In this document: piece after piece, positions 22,701-36,878 of the stretch
How the letters are laid out: the number at the start of each line of letters is the position of its first letter
Position numbering within the stretch: position 1 is the first letter of the stretch
Assembly: GCF_905171775.1 (NCBI RefSeq)
Contig: NC_053489.1
Coordinates: 244,782,231-244,846,230 of the forward strand
DNA: 64,000 nt
Direction: 5' to 3'
DNA from: Rana temporaria
Taxonomy: Eukaryota; Chordata; Amphibia; Anura; Ranidae
Notes under the pieces: generated by a model
The model's database searches: none
Seen by the model: only the letters and a program-made list of their open reading frames with translations
What the model was told of the DNA's origin: nothing
Made by a program: the position numbers and the translations under genes

Positions 22701-25700
22701 CTGTTCATTGGTCAATTCACCAGCCTTCTCGGACCCCTCAGATCTGACCAGGGTTGAAATTCAGACCTTGTGTGAAGACATAGCAAGAATGGACCCAGAG
22801 TTTGTTCTGAAGGTAAGAGGATCAGCAAAAGGTATTATGCCGCGTACACACGACCATTTTAAATGGTCTAGAAAAAAACAACGTTATTTTTTCAACCCGA
22901 TTATTGTTAAGCCTGCCTTGCCCACACACGATCATTAAAAAAAAATGCTAGAGCAAAGCGCGGTGACGTACAACACGTACGACGGCACTATAAAGGGGAA
23001 GTTCCATTCGGATGCTGATTTTGTGTTAGTAAAAGTTTGGTGAGAGACGATTTGCGCTTTTCAGTCTGTTACAGCGTGATGAATGTGCTATCTCCATTAC
23101 GAACGCTAGTTTTACCAGAACGAGTGCTCTCGTCTCGTAACTTGCTTCTGAGCATGCGCGTTATTTTCACGTCGTGAAAGCCTACACACGACCATTTTTT
23201 ACAACGTTAAAAACGACAACGTGGAAAAATGACGTGAAAATTTAGAGCATGCTCTAAATTTTAAAGGCTATTATTAACGTTGCGAAAAATGCTCTGGAGC
23301 CCACACACAATCGTTTTTAATTACTTTAAAAAAAATGTAATTATTCACATCACAAAAAAACGTCATTTGTACGCGGCATAAGAGCCAGTTCACACAAGTA
23401 TATGATGCAGAAAACCCATGTTCCATGCACGTTTCAACAACCCACGTTCAAAATGCACTGCACTTGCGATCTGCAGCAGGTGTCAGTTTTAACATTAGGA
23501 CACCTCAAACACATGCAGTGCATTTTCCTGCACCAGATTGCATGGTACAGTAGTACATGCAATCTGGTTGCTATGCATTTTTAAAGTAGCACATGCACTA
23601 CTTTTTGGTGTGGTCCAGCATGATTTCAGCTCATTTAAATTAAATTGAAATTGCACTGCACTGCACTCTGATCGCATGTGAATCACACAGGAACGCACAC
23701 CGCTTTCCTGTGCAATTCATGGTGGGAACCGGCCCTGAATACTTATGTGTTTACCAATTATATCCATAAAGTAGGCCAAATACTTGCGTTAACTTTTGGT
23801 AACTGCTATACAGTTTGGTGCATAAGGAATTCTTAAAGTGGTTAACACAAATTGTTAAATGGCTGGCAGCCCCTCTATTATAGAGAGGCATGTAAATACC
23901 TTTTTTAGAGCTCAGGCCGGTCACATGACTCGCGGCTGCTGAACACTTTCGATACATGTATACTGCATGATGGGGCTGAGATCTCTCTGACGTCAGCCAA
24001 GGAGGTCACATAACTTGGCCCCTCCTGCAGTAGCCCTGGGGACCAACCGAGAGTTGTGACCAGCCTGAAGATCTCTCTAAAAAGATATTTACATTCCCGT
24101 TTTTAAAAAGGTTTATACAGTGTGGTATGCCTATCTATAATAGAGGTGCTGCCAGTGACCATTTATAATACTTTATTTTTACTAAAGGGGGGGGGGGGGC
24201 AGAGACACGGAGCTGACAGGCAGGAAGGGAATGAGGGGGAAAGAGGAGATTTGAGGAGAGCTGTGGATGATGGAGGGACATACAATGCCCACAGTGGTCA
24301 GGTCTCAGCCCTGGTTATCGTGGTCAGCACAGAGGGGGGACACAGGAAGTATATATATATATATTAGGCTAATAATGCTTTTTCTTTTCCTTTTACATGT
24401 ACTTTGTTTGCACTGTAGATTGCATTGTACACTCGCCAGGAACTCAATATTCGTAGCACTGCAAACTTCCTGCTAGCTGTGGCTGCATTCCTGCCAGCCT
24501 GTCGCCCACACCTGCGCAGGTATTTTTCCCCTTCTGTTCAGCTTCCAAGTGATTGGATGGAAGTACCACGATTGTATCAGGTATGTCCTTGACATCTTAA
24601 TGTAGTTCTCATCTATTATTTTTATATAAGTCTATATTGTCTTTTTATAATACCAATATAATAACTACTCAGACTTTTATAATGCTTGTTCTTAAACATA
24701 ATATAATGGTGCTTGTTGAACTAATTGCTAATTAAGCTTTTATTAGTTGCCAGTAACTGTCTGGAATTGAAGTTTTGGTGGGTTTAACATTATTTCTGTG
24801 TGATTTTTGACTTAGAGTCTGTCAGGAAAGGGAGATAACCTGGCTTCCCTGCCACATTGTCTCCGCCGAGCTCTTGCACTCAAGTTCAAAGAATTTAGTG
24901 AATTTCAGCTGGCAAAATACAATACACGTGTACAAAGAGGGAAGCGTGATGCCAAGAAAAAGAAAGAGAAAGAAGTCAAAGTAAGAATGCTTTTGTCGGA
25001 AATTTTTACAGCTTCTTAGCGTGAGAACGTATTTACTGGATGTTTTAAGATTCATGTACGTTTGCTGTGGACGCGTGTTCTTACTGCAAATGTTTTGCTA
25101 GGAAACGGACATTAAAGATGTGGAAGGTACTTTAAAAGTGCAATACTACCTGAAACTATGTGCCCAATAAAACTAGGCTATACTTGCCCTTTACCTGTTG
25201 AGGTGTATATATTTCCAAGAAATGGCACATAGAGGTCATTACTGTATATGTGTTTGCCCACTTTCTCTTATGTTGGCTAAATGCCAACGGAACCCAGACA
25301 ATATATAGAAAGGTAGAGATGTGGCTTGTCATAGGGAACGATTAAGCCCCGTAAGCAGGGCTAAACATGTCAGAGGAGCATATCAAGGAGGAGTTTAGGT
25401 TAAAATTGTAGCTTCACCTTTTCTATACAGTGGCCAGGTTCTGGTGTGCAGCATTTTTACCTTTTTTTTTTATCTGTCACTTAGCCCGGATGAGCTTTTT
25501 TGGAACATTGGCACCCGATCTGTGCTTTTTGACTGCAGGGTGAAGTTTTGCAGTGCTTTGAGCTCCTAGTTTTTGTATATGGGTCACATAAAAAAATCTA
25601 TTTTTTCAGGTTTCTAAAGTCTTGAAATTTGGTAGAAAATTAAGAGCGGTGGAGTCTTCCTTAAAGCTTCTCCAGAAACAGGTTGGTTCTTCCACAGCAT

Positions 25701-28700
25701 GTTACCATGTATGAACTGAGATTTAATGTTGATAAACTTAAAGTTATGCACTTGGGGGCTAAGTATATTCATGCATCATACATAAGAGGTGAATACAGCT
25801 GTAGGAATCAATGGTCGAGAAGGATCTGGGTGTTCTGATAGATCATAAGCTTAAAGGAACACTAAAGGTTCGTTTTTTATTAGATCAATTGATTGCTGTA
25901 AGCTAGAGCATTTAAATATCACTTACCTCGTTTTTCCTTTTGACCTCCAAAGTACAGTAATCCAGGTTTGAAAATGCCATTTCCTGTCACTCCTCTTCTT
26001 GCTTTCCACCAGCATCTGAGCTGTTTTGCATGGTGGAAAGCAGAATGTGCTCACCCCCTCCCTATGACTACAGCCCTGCGTGAAGATGCTCTCTTATCCC
26101 TCACAGGCATGGAGGCTAAGCCTAATGGGAACTGTAGTTCCCATTAGGCCGTGATGTAGCAAGAATGAATGCGCACCGCAAACCAGGAAGTCAGTGACAA
26201 TAATGATTCAGGAGTGATGGAGGTGAATAAAACAGCTCGATTTCAACAGGTATCAAACTAGTTATAATGCAAAACATTACTTTTTACTTTATCAGCTACT
26301 GTCAGACTTTAATTTAAGAGGAAAATATTTTTGTCTTTACAACCCCTTTAAAGGGGTTGTACACCCTTGTGGTTTTTCACCTTAATGCATCCTATGCATT
26401 AAGGTGAAAAAACTTCTGACACTGATCGGCCCCCCAGCCCCCCCCCGTTTTACTCACCTGAGCCCTTTGATTCCTTGGCGGAGACGCTTTCTTCATCTCT
26501 GCCCAGGGTCCTCGGCTCTTGATTGGATAGATTGAAAGCAGCACAGCCATTGGCTCCTGCTGCTGTCAATCAAATCCAAATGATGTGGACATCAGGGGGC
26601 GGGCCAAGTCTGGCATTCTGTGTCTATAGACGCAAATGCTGGACTCGGGAGCGTGGCCTCAAGGTAACCCCTCGGGAGAGCGCATGTCCCAGGGGGTTTA
26701 CTGATGCGAGGAGGAGTCGCGAGCGCCTTCAGGGGACCCCAGAAGACGAGGATCGGGACCACACTGTGCAAAACGAACTGTACAGTGGAGGTAAGTATGA
26801 AATGTTTGTTATTTAAAAGACAAAAAAAAAAAGGTTTAGTGTCACTTTAATAATATCAGGCAATGCCAAGCAGTGGTTCCCAAAGCAAGCAAAGTCCTTT
26901 CTTATATTAAGAGTGGTATAGACTCCAGAGATAGAGAGAGATATCTTTTTACCCCTGTACAAATCATTAGTAGGACCTCATCTGGAATATGCAATTCCGT
27001 TTTGGGCTCCAGTTCACAAAAAGGATATCGGGGAACTGGAGAAAGTGCAGAGAAGGGCAACCAAACTGATAAGAGGCATGGAGGAGCTCAACTATGAGGA
27101 AAGATTAGAGAAACTGAATTTATTCTCTTTTGAAAAGAGGAGATTAAGGGGGAATATGATCAACATGTACAAATACATAAGTGGCCTATATAGTGAATTT
27201 GGTGTTGAGTTATTCACTTTAAGGTCATCACAGAGGACAAGGAGAGACTTAATCACCAAATATGGAAGAGCTGTAAAAATGTGGAATATACTCCCTCAAG
27301 AGCTGGTTCTGTCCAGCTCAGTAGATTTCTTTAACCACTTAAGGACCGCCTCCTGCACATATACGTCGGCAGAATGGCACGGCTGGGCACAAGCACGTAC
27401 AGGTACGTCCTCTTTAAGTGCCCAGCTGTGAGTCGTGGGCGCGCGCCCGCGACCCGGTCCGAAGCTCCGTAGGATAAGCGGACCTGATTGCTGCTGGAGT
27501 CCCGCGATCGGCCCCCGGAGCTGAAGAACTGGGAGAGCTGTGTGTAAACACAGCTTCCCCGCTCTTCACTGTGACGCTGTCATTGATCGTGTGTTCCCTT
27601 TTATAGGGAAACACAATCAATGACGTCACACCTACAGCCACACCCCCCTACAGTTAGAAACACAAATGAGGTCGCACTTAACCCCTTCAGCGCCCCCTTG
27701 TGGTTAACTCCCAAACTGCAATTGTCATTTTCACAGTAAACCATGAATTTTTAATGCATTTTTTGCTGTGAAAATGACAATGGTCCCAAAAATGTGTAAA
27801 AAAATTCCGAAATGTCAGCCATAATGTCGCAGTCACGAAAAAAATCGCTGATCGCCATTAGTAGTAAAAAAAATAAAAAAAATAAAACTATCCCCTATAT
27901 TGTAAACGTTATAAATGTTGCGCAAACCAATCGATAAACGATTATTGCGATTTTTTGTTTACCAAAAATAGGTAGAAGAATACGTATCGGCCTAAATTTT
28001 TTTTATTATAGCAAAAAGTAAAAAATATTGCATTTATTTCAAAATTGGCTCTATATTTTTGTTTATAGCACAAAAAATAAAAACCGCAGAGGTGATCAAA
28101 TACCACCAAAAGAAAGCTCTATTTGTGGGAGAAAAAGGACGCCAATTTTGTTTGGGAGCCACGTGGCACGACTGCAATTGTCAGTTAAAGCGACGCAGTG
28201 CCGAATCGCAAAAACTGGCCAGGTCCTTTAGTTGCCTAGAGGTCCGGGTCTTAAGAGGTTAAAAAGGCCTGGATTCTTTCCTAAATGTACATAATATAAA
28301 TTAATACTAACACATTATAGGTAAAGTTGATCCAGGGGATATCTGATTGCTATTTTTTCTCATGCTGGAGCAAATTGGTCATGCTTTGCTGGTTTTGTTT
28401 TGCCTTCCTCTGGATCAACTATAGGTAGGATTGCACTTTTTTTTTTTGCCCTTTTATTGGTTGAATTAGATGGACTTGTCTTTTTTTCAACCAGACTAAC
28501 TTTGTAACTGTCTTAACACAATTATATATCTAACGATGTATACTGTGAATAAGTTGTGTCTCTTTTCAGCCCGATCAGGCAGATTCTGCTTCTAATGAGA
28601 AGAAAAAGAAAAAAGATAAATTCTCTTTGAAGAGTTTAATTCAGAGATTACATATATCTAAGCCAGCTTATCATGTCATGAGCCTGCTCGGTTGCAGGTC

Positions 28701-31700
28701 AGCAGTTTTTCTTCTGTTTTTAAAAATCTATTTGTATCTCATTTGTATCACTCATTTTAATTCAACATATCGCTTCTTTATTGTATGGACAGGTATCCTA
28801 AAGACTTGACATCCTTCTCACGTAGTGGTATTGAGGGTCCCTGGCAGTCACATTTGTCAGGGCAAAGAATGAAGCTTAAACAGCCGGAGACCTGGGAAAG
28901 AGAACTGAGCCAGAAAGGCAACAGTGGCCCTGTATGGGAGAGTCTGCTAGGTAAGTAACACACAAAAGTACTGCAGGTAAGGGCAGAGTCAGAGTAAAGT
29001 GATTGTAAAGTCTCAATTTTTTTTCTATTAAAATATAATAGTTATACATGCCTACCCTGTGCAGTTGCACAAAGCAGCCCAGATCCTCCTCTTCTTCCGT
29101 TTCCTGGCTGGAGCTCCTGGCCCCTCCCTCCTGTTGAGTGCCCCCACAGCAAGCAGCTTGCTATGGGGGCACCCAAGCCGAGCTGCAGCTCTGTGTATCC
29201 AGTCAGACACAGAGCTGTGGTTTGGCCCTGCCCCCCTCTCTCCTAAATTGGCTCCCACTGCTGTCAAATTCAGTTAGCCAATGGCGCTGCTGCTGTTTCT
29301 CAGACAATCATAAGGGAGAGTCCGGGACGGCTGAGGCACTAGTAAACATCGCTGGATAGAGATGGAGCTCAGGTAAGTATTAGGGGGCCTGAGGTAGGCT
29401 GCTTCTCACAGAAGGCTTTTTATCTTAATGCATAGAAAGATAAAAAAACCTTCTGCCTTTACAACCCCTTTAAGGCCATACACTAGCGGATTTTGAGGCA
29501 ACATTTGTATGAATATTCATATGAGCATTCATTAAAAAATTCTCAAAGCACATTTTTTGACTTGACGAATGTCCTTTGAAAGTATTTCAAAAAATGTTTG
29601 CACTTAAAATTAAATTTTAGAGTAATTAAATTCTCCGGAATGGAAAACGACATTCACTGTTCGAAATGTTTGTTCAAAAATATATGTTTCCATCCTGCTT
29701 CTTCAAATTTTATTATCATTACAGTCAAAATCAAAACATTGATTTGACCTTTAGAAATGTAGAAAATGTAACAAACTTTAATAAAAATAAAAAGTTTTAA
29801 ATTAAATTATAATAGTGTACGGCCAGCTTAAAGGAGAAGTACAGGCAAAGCTTGTTTGGCTGTACGTCTCCTTTGGATCACAGGAGTGCAGTTAATTTTG
29901 CACCCCTGTGACCAATTTTTGGCAGAGAGCGGGCTTAAGTCCACTCTCTGCTGACAGCACAGAAGTCGGTCCAGGATCCTGGGCCTGACACCTGGTCAGG
30001 CTCTTGGTAAGCCGCTGGGAGCCTAAGTCGGCCGCCCCCACCCCCTCCACAGTCCAGCGCTCCAGTGAGCAAAGAGAAGGCAGAGCAGAGAGCTAAGACT
30101 GACAGTCACCAGCTCTCTGCTCGCGGAGCTGTGAGAACCGTGTGATTGGCTGTGTTTGATCGCGTTGAGTTAGAGGCACAGGGGACAGATGCAGCCTTGG
30201 ACGGGTGCTGCATCCATCTAGGTAAGTATGATTCTTAAGAAAAAAACAAAATAACATCCTTTTTTTTTGTCAGACTAAAATTTGTTGTTTTTCCCCTCTC
30301 TCTTCCCATCCACTAGAGTAGACTGACATTGATAAGGATTGCAATAGGAAAAAAAAGGCACACTGTTTGCATTGTTTATAATGGTCTGGCCTGCCTCATC
30401 CGACACCTCTATCTGTAATGTATGTCAGCCAGTACCGTGTAGAAATCCTAACTGGTTTTATACCTACATGATACTTTATTACACCAGTGCACTAATAAAA
30501 TACAAATTTGCAAGATTTGGGGATAATGGAGTTTTTCGTTTATTATGTTCAGGAAAAAATAGATGTTGGGCGAGTTACAGCTAGCCATGGTTTTAGTTTC
30601 CTTCATATTGTTCTTTCTCTTCTCACACAGACAACCGTAAAGTCCCGTTCATGGCTTTATTGAGGAATCTAAGAAATATGATAAAAGCAGGTATTAGTAA
30701 GAAGCATCATACGGCAGTGAATGCACGGCTAACCAATCAGGTATTATTCTACCTCAACCTTTCATTTTGATGTGCTCATTTGTAAGCTGTAATCTTAAAC
30801 TTTTTAGCTTTTTAAAGGGCAAAAATATACAAGTCTATGCAGCAAACATAACAAGTCTAAAATACCAAAAATACAAAGTAGCAAGTGTAATCAGGATGTA
30901 ACGATACAGAACATTACAGCTTACATAAATATAAATTCAACTGAAAATAACCAATTTTATTTTTATTATGTCGGCATCAACATTTTCCCCAGGGCCTTAT
31001 AATATAAATGAAGACAGTATAGTTACAATTCAGGATAAGAGGGTTAGAAAGGCTCTGCTCATGAGAGCTTACAATCTAAAAGGGAAGGGCTAGTGATATA
31101 AGAGGTTATAACCATGTAGAGATAAGTTGACGGAGAAAATAAAAGTTAATTTGTTAGGCAGGGTGGGGAGAGGCTTCTCTGAAGAGATGAGTTTTCAGGG
31201 ATTGCCTAAACAAGACAGAGTAGGGTTACAAATTTGATGTACAGACTTGGGTAGGGAGTTCCAGAGGAGGAGAGGGGCTCTGGAGAAGTTCTGGAGGTGA
31301 CGAGGGAGCTAGAGAGCAGGAAGTCTCGGAAGATGAGAAGAGGACGATTTAGGTGACGTCTTGAGACAAGACTGATGATGTTGCTTGGGGAGTTGTGGAT
31401 GGCTTTGTATGTTGTTTTTAGTATCTTGAATTTGGGAGCGTAGAAGCCAGTGGAGAGATCCATTTCTAACAGGCCAGACCATTTGTGCTAACTACATCAT
31501 CTGAACTAGATCTAGGCCGAAATCATGGTTATTAGAAACACAGAAAAGGGGGTATGCTATATTTTATTTGTTTAACCACTTACTGACCACCCTATAGCAG
31601 TTTTACTGCTAAAGGGCGGCAGCTATGTATATATACATGATCGCGCACTTATCCCATGATTATTCACAGCAGAAGCCGATCTGCGGATGCGCTGGGCACT

Positions 31701-34700
31701 CAATATCTATCAGCACCTACCGATCGTCGGTCAGAGACTCAGAACAGAGCTCTGCCTATATAAACAAGGCAGATTTCCTTTTTGACAGGGGGGAAGGGAT
31801 GGATTCTGTGTTCCTACAAAGCAGGGACTCATATTCATCTCTTCCCCTAGAAAAAGCAGCACACATGGTAAACCTAAACACTGGCTAGGCACACCATTAA
31901 CCCTTTGATTGCCCTAGATGTTTAACCCCTTCCCAGCCAGAGTCATTAGTACAGTAACAGTGCACATTTTTAGCTCTGATCCCTGTATTAGTGTGACTGG
32001 TGCCCTAAAAGTGTCAGTTAGATGTCCGATTGTTCGCTGCAATAACGCAGTCCTGCTATAAAATCGCTGGTTGCCGCCATTACTAGTATAAAGAATAAAT
32101 AAATAAATAAAAATTCCAGTATATATCCCATAGTTTGTAGACGCTGTAACGTTCGTGTAAACCAATCAATATACACTTATTGGGATTTTTTACCAAAAGC
32201 ATGTAGCAGAATACATATTGACCTAAATTTATAAAGGAATTAGATTGTTGTTTTTGTTTTATAGCAGAAAGCGGAAAAATATTGTGTTTTTTTTTTATTT
32301 CTTTTTTCAAAATTATTGATCTTATTTTGTTTGTAGTGCAAAAAATAAAAAACGCAGTGGTGATCAAATACCACCAAAATTTGGCCCTTTTCACACATGC
32401 GGATCGTTCAGATCCGCCTGCCAGTTTTTTCAGGCAGACCTGAACGCTCGCTCCATACATCTCTATGGAGCGACGGATGTCAGCGGTGACATGTCCGCTG
32501 ACATCCGATCCCCCCAATCCGCTCTGCAAAAGTCTGACGAATGCAAACCCTATTTTTCATCCGTCTGGTTGATCGGATCGGATGAAAACAGACAGACAGT
32601 CCGTTTTCATCCGATCCCCTATAGAGGAACGCGGAGATCTGACAGTTCCGTTTTATGCACACTGTGCAGAGACGGACTAATCATCAGTCGGCTCAGCGGG
32701 GATCAACGGAGTGATCCCCGCTGAGAAAGCAGATGTCTAAAAACTGATCCGCATGTGCGAAAGAAGCCTTAGTGGGGAAAAGAATTGCATACATTTTATT
32801 TGGGTATAGCGTCACATGACCGCACAATTGTTAAAGTAACGCAGTGCCATATTGCAGTGGCCTGGTCATGAAGGGGGGCAAATCTTCCGTAGGTCAAGTG
32901 GTTAAGATGTTCCTTTTGTGAGACACCAGGTTTGAAAACTATCATGCAATTGTATTGTTGGTGGTGTATGTCTACCTGCAACCATCCTATAAACATGCTT
33001 TTACATTTTGGTGTTTTTTTGTTTAGCACGCTGTGATCCAAAGCCGCCTTTTCCCATTCCGTTTCCTTTCTGCATACAAAGTCATTCAAGATCTGGAGCG
33101 TCAAATTGAAAGAGCAGGTGGGATGTTTATGTCCATTTGATTTACTAGTCTTGTACTTTTATAATTTTCTTTTATTTGTATATTACTAGCATTTCTAGAA
33201 CGTTGCCCTTTGGATTTCCAGCTGTGAATCAAAACACAGAATGAGTGATAGTACACACACATAATGGAGGGAAATCTGTTCTGATGATAAAAACTATTAG
33301 ACCCCTTTCCACACTGGAGGCGTTGTTCAGGTGCTTTAGCTCTAAAAATAGCGCCTGAAAAAAAGCTTCATTTGCAATCCCAGTGTGAAAGCCAGAATGC
33401 TTTCACACTGGGGCGTTGCGCTGGCAGGACGTCCAAAAAAAATCCTGCAAACAGCTTCTTTGAAATCAATATGCCTTGGTAGCGGAGCTTTGTGGGCGCT
33501 TTTAACCCCCGCAGGTGGGTGAATATGGAGTTAAAATCGCCCGCAAAGCTCCCCTGCCGAGGCACTTCGGTGGCACTGCTAAACCCTATATACGGCCTTT
33601 AGAGGAGCTTTACCGCTGATGCCCCTATGCTGTCAGTGTGAAAGGGCTTCTAAAGTCGTACTTTTGTGGGCAGTGAAAGTTATTTTAATGAGAGGTATTG
33701 GAAATAAATGTTAGTTTAAAAGGCACAGTGCCTCTTCTTGGGTGAGATGGCCTTGTACTCTAAGCTCCAATGTAGTTGGCTATAAAAATATAATATTGTC
33801 AGGGTGTTTTCTTATTTTTGCGCACAAATGTGTTACACACTGTACTTTTCATTATGTGGTTTTGCTAATGCTTGGAAGAATTTTTTTAGCTTTGTCTGTT
33901 ATTTTCAATGTCTTCCTGACCCATTGACAACAGGGCAAGAAATGGGGGAAGGAGATGTCACTGTGGCAGGAATTCACAGTCCTAAGTTTACCCCAGTCTA
34001 CTAAAAATCTATTTTTTGTATGTATCTGTGTTAAAGAAGTAAGCCATCACTGCCTTCCCTAATGAGAAGTGAGGGAGGATCTTACTAACAAGGATACAGA
34101 CTACAATAAAACCCCAACAGAGGCTCTGACCTGCCTAAAGCTAAATAAAATGTTTTGGCTGAAGTTAGGGGTTAATAGAGCTTAGTAAATCTTCTTCCCT
34201 CACAGGAGAACCATTCCCCTCCAATGCTGACCTTCTCCGACGTATATTTCGCCGGGAAGGAAAGAATATTCCGGCGATTGCACGCAACCGTTTCCAACGG
34301 CATGAACTCCGAGCATGTTTGGCTGTTCCCGTTGTTCATCAACTGCTAAGAAGAGAGAAAGAGGCAATCAGAAAAGCCAGGTGGGGAAAATAAAGCAATT
34401 ACCAGAAAGTGAATTAAGTTCATGATATTTACTATGTTTCCTTTGCCGATTTATGATGCAGAATGATAACGTTTGATGAGGATATCCTTCAGAGCTATAA
34501 GAAATCACTGGAGGAATCTATTCGGATATCAGCCGTTTACAACATCCCTCCCATTCCTGGGCGTACTGTCATCCTGATGCATGTTGGTAATAGCATGTAT
34601 CTACCATGCCATGGAGCAAAAGAACTAGCTGTTTCCACAACTGCAGATGCCTTTAGAAGTTCACCATCAGTAAGTTGCTTCACACATTAAAATGACTTCA

Positions 34701-36756
34701 GTGGAACGCTTGTTTAAATAATACTTATGCAAATACAAGGTGTGGCCAACATACAAGGGCTTCTGATTGTTTCCATATGATGGAACCCTTGAAATATCAG
34801 TTTGTCACCTGACATGCAAATCCACTGTTTGGGCTATGTGCTGCAAATTCCCTAATAAGTACATATAACAACACAAGTCTATGTATATTGCAAAAGCATT
34901 GGGCAATACAGACTTGCCCAGACTTTCAAGCTGGACTTTTGCTGAAAATTGTTGCAATTGTCAAAGTAGTTATAGCTGTTTCAGCAAAAAAATGTAAAAC
35001 AGTTTCCTGCTCTTTGCTGCAATTTCCAGGTAATGCTGCAATGAGAATTTATTTTGGGTTGTTCTTTGGTGGTAGGTTATGATAGTAACATGAAATGTAC
35101 AGCTAAATAAAAAAAAAAAAAAAAAAAAATATATATACACACACAGTGCCTTGCGAAAGTATTCGGCCCCCTTGAACTTTGCGACCTTTTGCCACATTTC
35201 AGGCTTCAAACATAATAAAGATATAAAACTGTAATTTTTTTTTGAAGAATCAACAAGTGGGACACAATCATAAAGTGGAACGAAATTTATTGGATATTTC
35301 AAACTTTTTTAACAAATAAAAAACTGAAAAATTGGGCGTGCGAAATTATTCAGCCCCTTTACTTTCAGTGCAGCAAACTCTCTCCAGAAGTTCAGTGAGG
35401 ATCTCTGAATGATCCAATGTTGACCTAAATGACTAATGATGATAAATAGAATCCACCTGTGTGTAATCAAGTTTCCGTATAAATGCACCTGCACTGTGAT
35501 AGTCTCAGAGGTCCGTTTAAAGTACAGAGAGCATCATGAAGAACAAGGAACACACCAGGCAGGTCAGAGATACTGTTGTGGAGAAGTTTAGAGCCGGATT
35601 TGGATACAAAGAGATTTCCTAAGCTTTAAACATCCCAAGGAGCACTGTGCAAGCGATAATATTGAAATGGAAGGAGTATCAGACCACTGCAAATCTACGA
35701 AGACCTGGCCGTCCCTCTAAACTTTCAGCTCATACAAGGAGAAGACTGATCAGAGATGCAGCCAAGAGGCCCATGATCACTCTGGATGAACTGCAGAGAT
35801 CTACAGCTGAGGTGGGAGACTCTGTCCATAGGAGAACAATCAGTCGTATACTGCACAAATCTGGCCTTTATGGAAGAGTGGCAAGAAGAAAGCCATTTCT
35901 TAAAGATATCCATAAAAAGTGTTGTTTAAAGTTTGCCACAAGCCACCTGGGAGACACACCAAACATGTGGAAGAAGGTGCTCTGGTCAGATGAAACCAAA
36001 ATCGAACTTTTTGGCAACAATGCAAAACGTTATGTTTGGCGTAAAAGCAACACAGCTCATCACCCTGAACACACCATCCCCACTGTCAAACATGGTGGTG
36101 GCAGCATCATGGTTTGGGCCTGCTTTTCTTCAGCAGGGACAGGGAAGATGGTTAAAATTGATGGGAAGATGGATGGAGCCAAATACAGGACCATTCTGGA
36201 AGAAAACCTGGTGGAATCTGCAAAAGACCTGAGACTGGGACGGAGATTTGTCTTCCAACAAGACAATGATCCAAAACATAAAGCAAAATCTACAATGGAA
36301 TGGTTCACAAATAAACATATCCAGGTGTTAGAATGGCCAAGTCAAAGTCCAGACCTGAATCCAATCGAGAATCTGTGGAAAGAACTGAAAACTGCTGTTC
36401 ACAAATGCTCTCCATCTAACCTCACTGAGCTCGAGCTGTTTTGCAAGGAGGAATGGGCAAAAATTTCAGTCTCTCGATGTGCAAAACTGATAGAGACATA
36501 CCCCAAGCGACTTACAGCTGAAATCGCAGCAAAAGGTGGCGCTACAAAGTATTAACTTAAGGGTGCTGAATAATTTTGCACGCCCAATTTATCAGTTTTT
36601 TATTTGTTAAAAAAGTTTGAAATATCCAATAAATTTCGTTCCACTTCATGATTGTGTCCCACTTGTTGTTGATTCTTCAATGTTTTCTATGTTTGAAGCC
36701 TGAAATGTGGCAAAAGGTTGCAAAGTTCAAGGGGGCCGAATACTTTCGCAAGGCAC

Positions 36757-36789
<33 letters not shown>

Positions 36790-36808
36790 ATGTATGTGTA
36801 TATATATG

Positions 36809-36878
<70 letters not shown>

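Larger units (their letters stand above)
25709..28300 (+). pseudogene. Non-LTR retrotransposon (LINE) coding fragment split by TTAA insertions
   Basis: Three pieces read in order as one degraded frame: 25709-25850 (FNVDKLKVMHLG, then LIDHKL), 26851-27330 (NNIRQCQA, KVLSYIKSGIDSRDRE, RRATKLIRGMEELNYEERLEKL, RRLRGNMI) and 28263 onward (a KGLDSFLN-like end). These phrases are typical of the C-terminal part of LINE reverse transcriptase polyproteins; I cannot fix the clade. Stops and frame shifts show it is dead. The gaps are TTAA-flanked insertions at 25855-26846 and 27335-28258. Confidence 0.72.
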
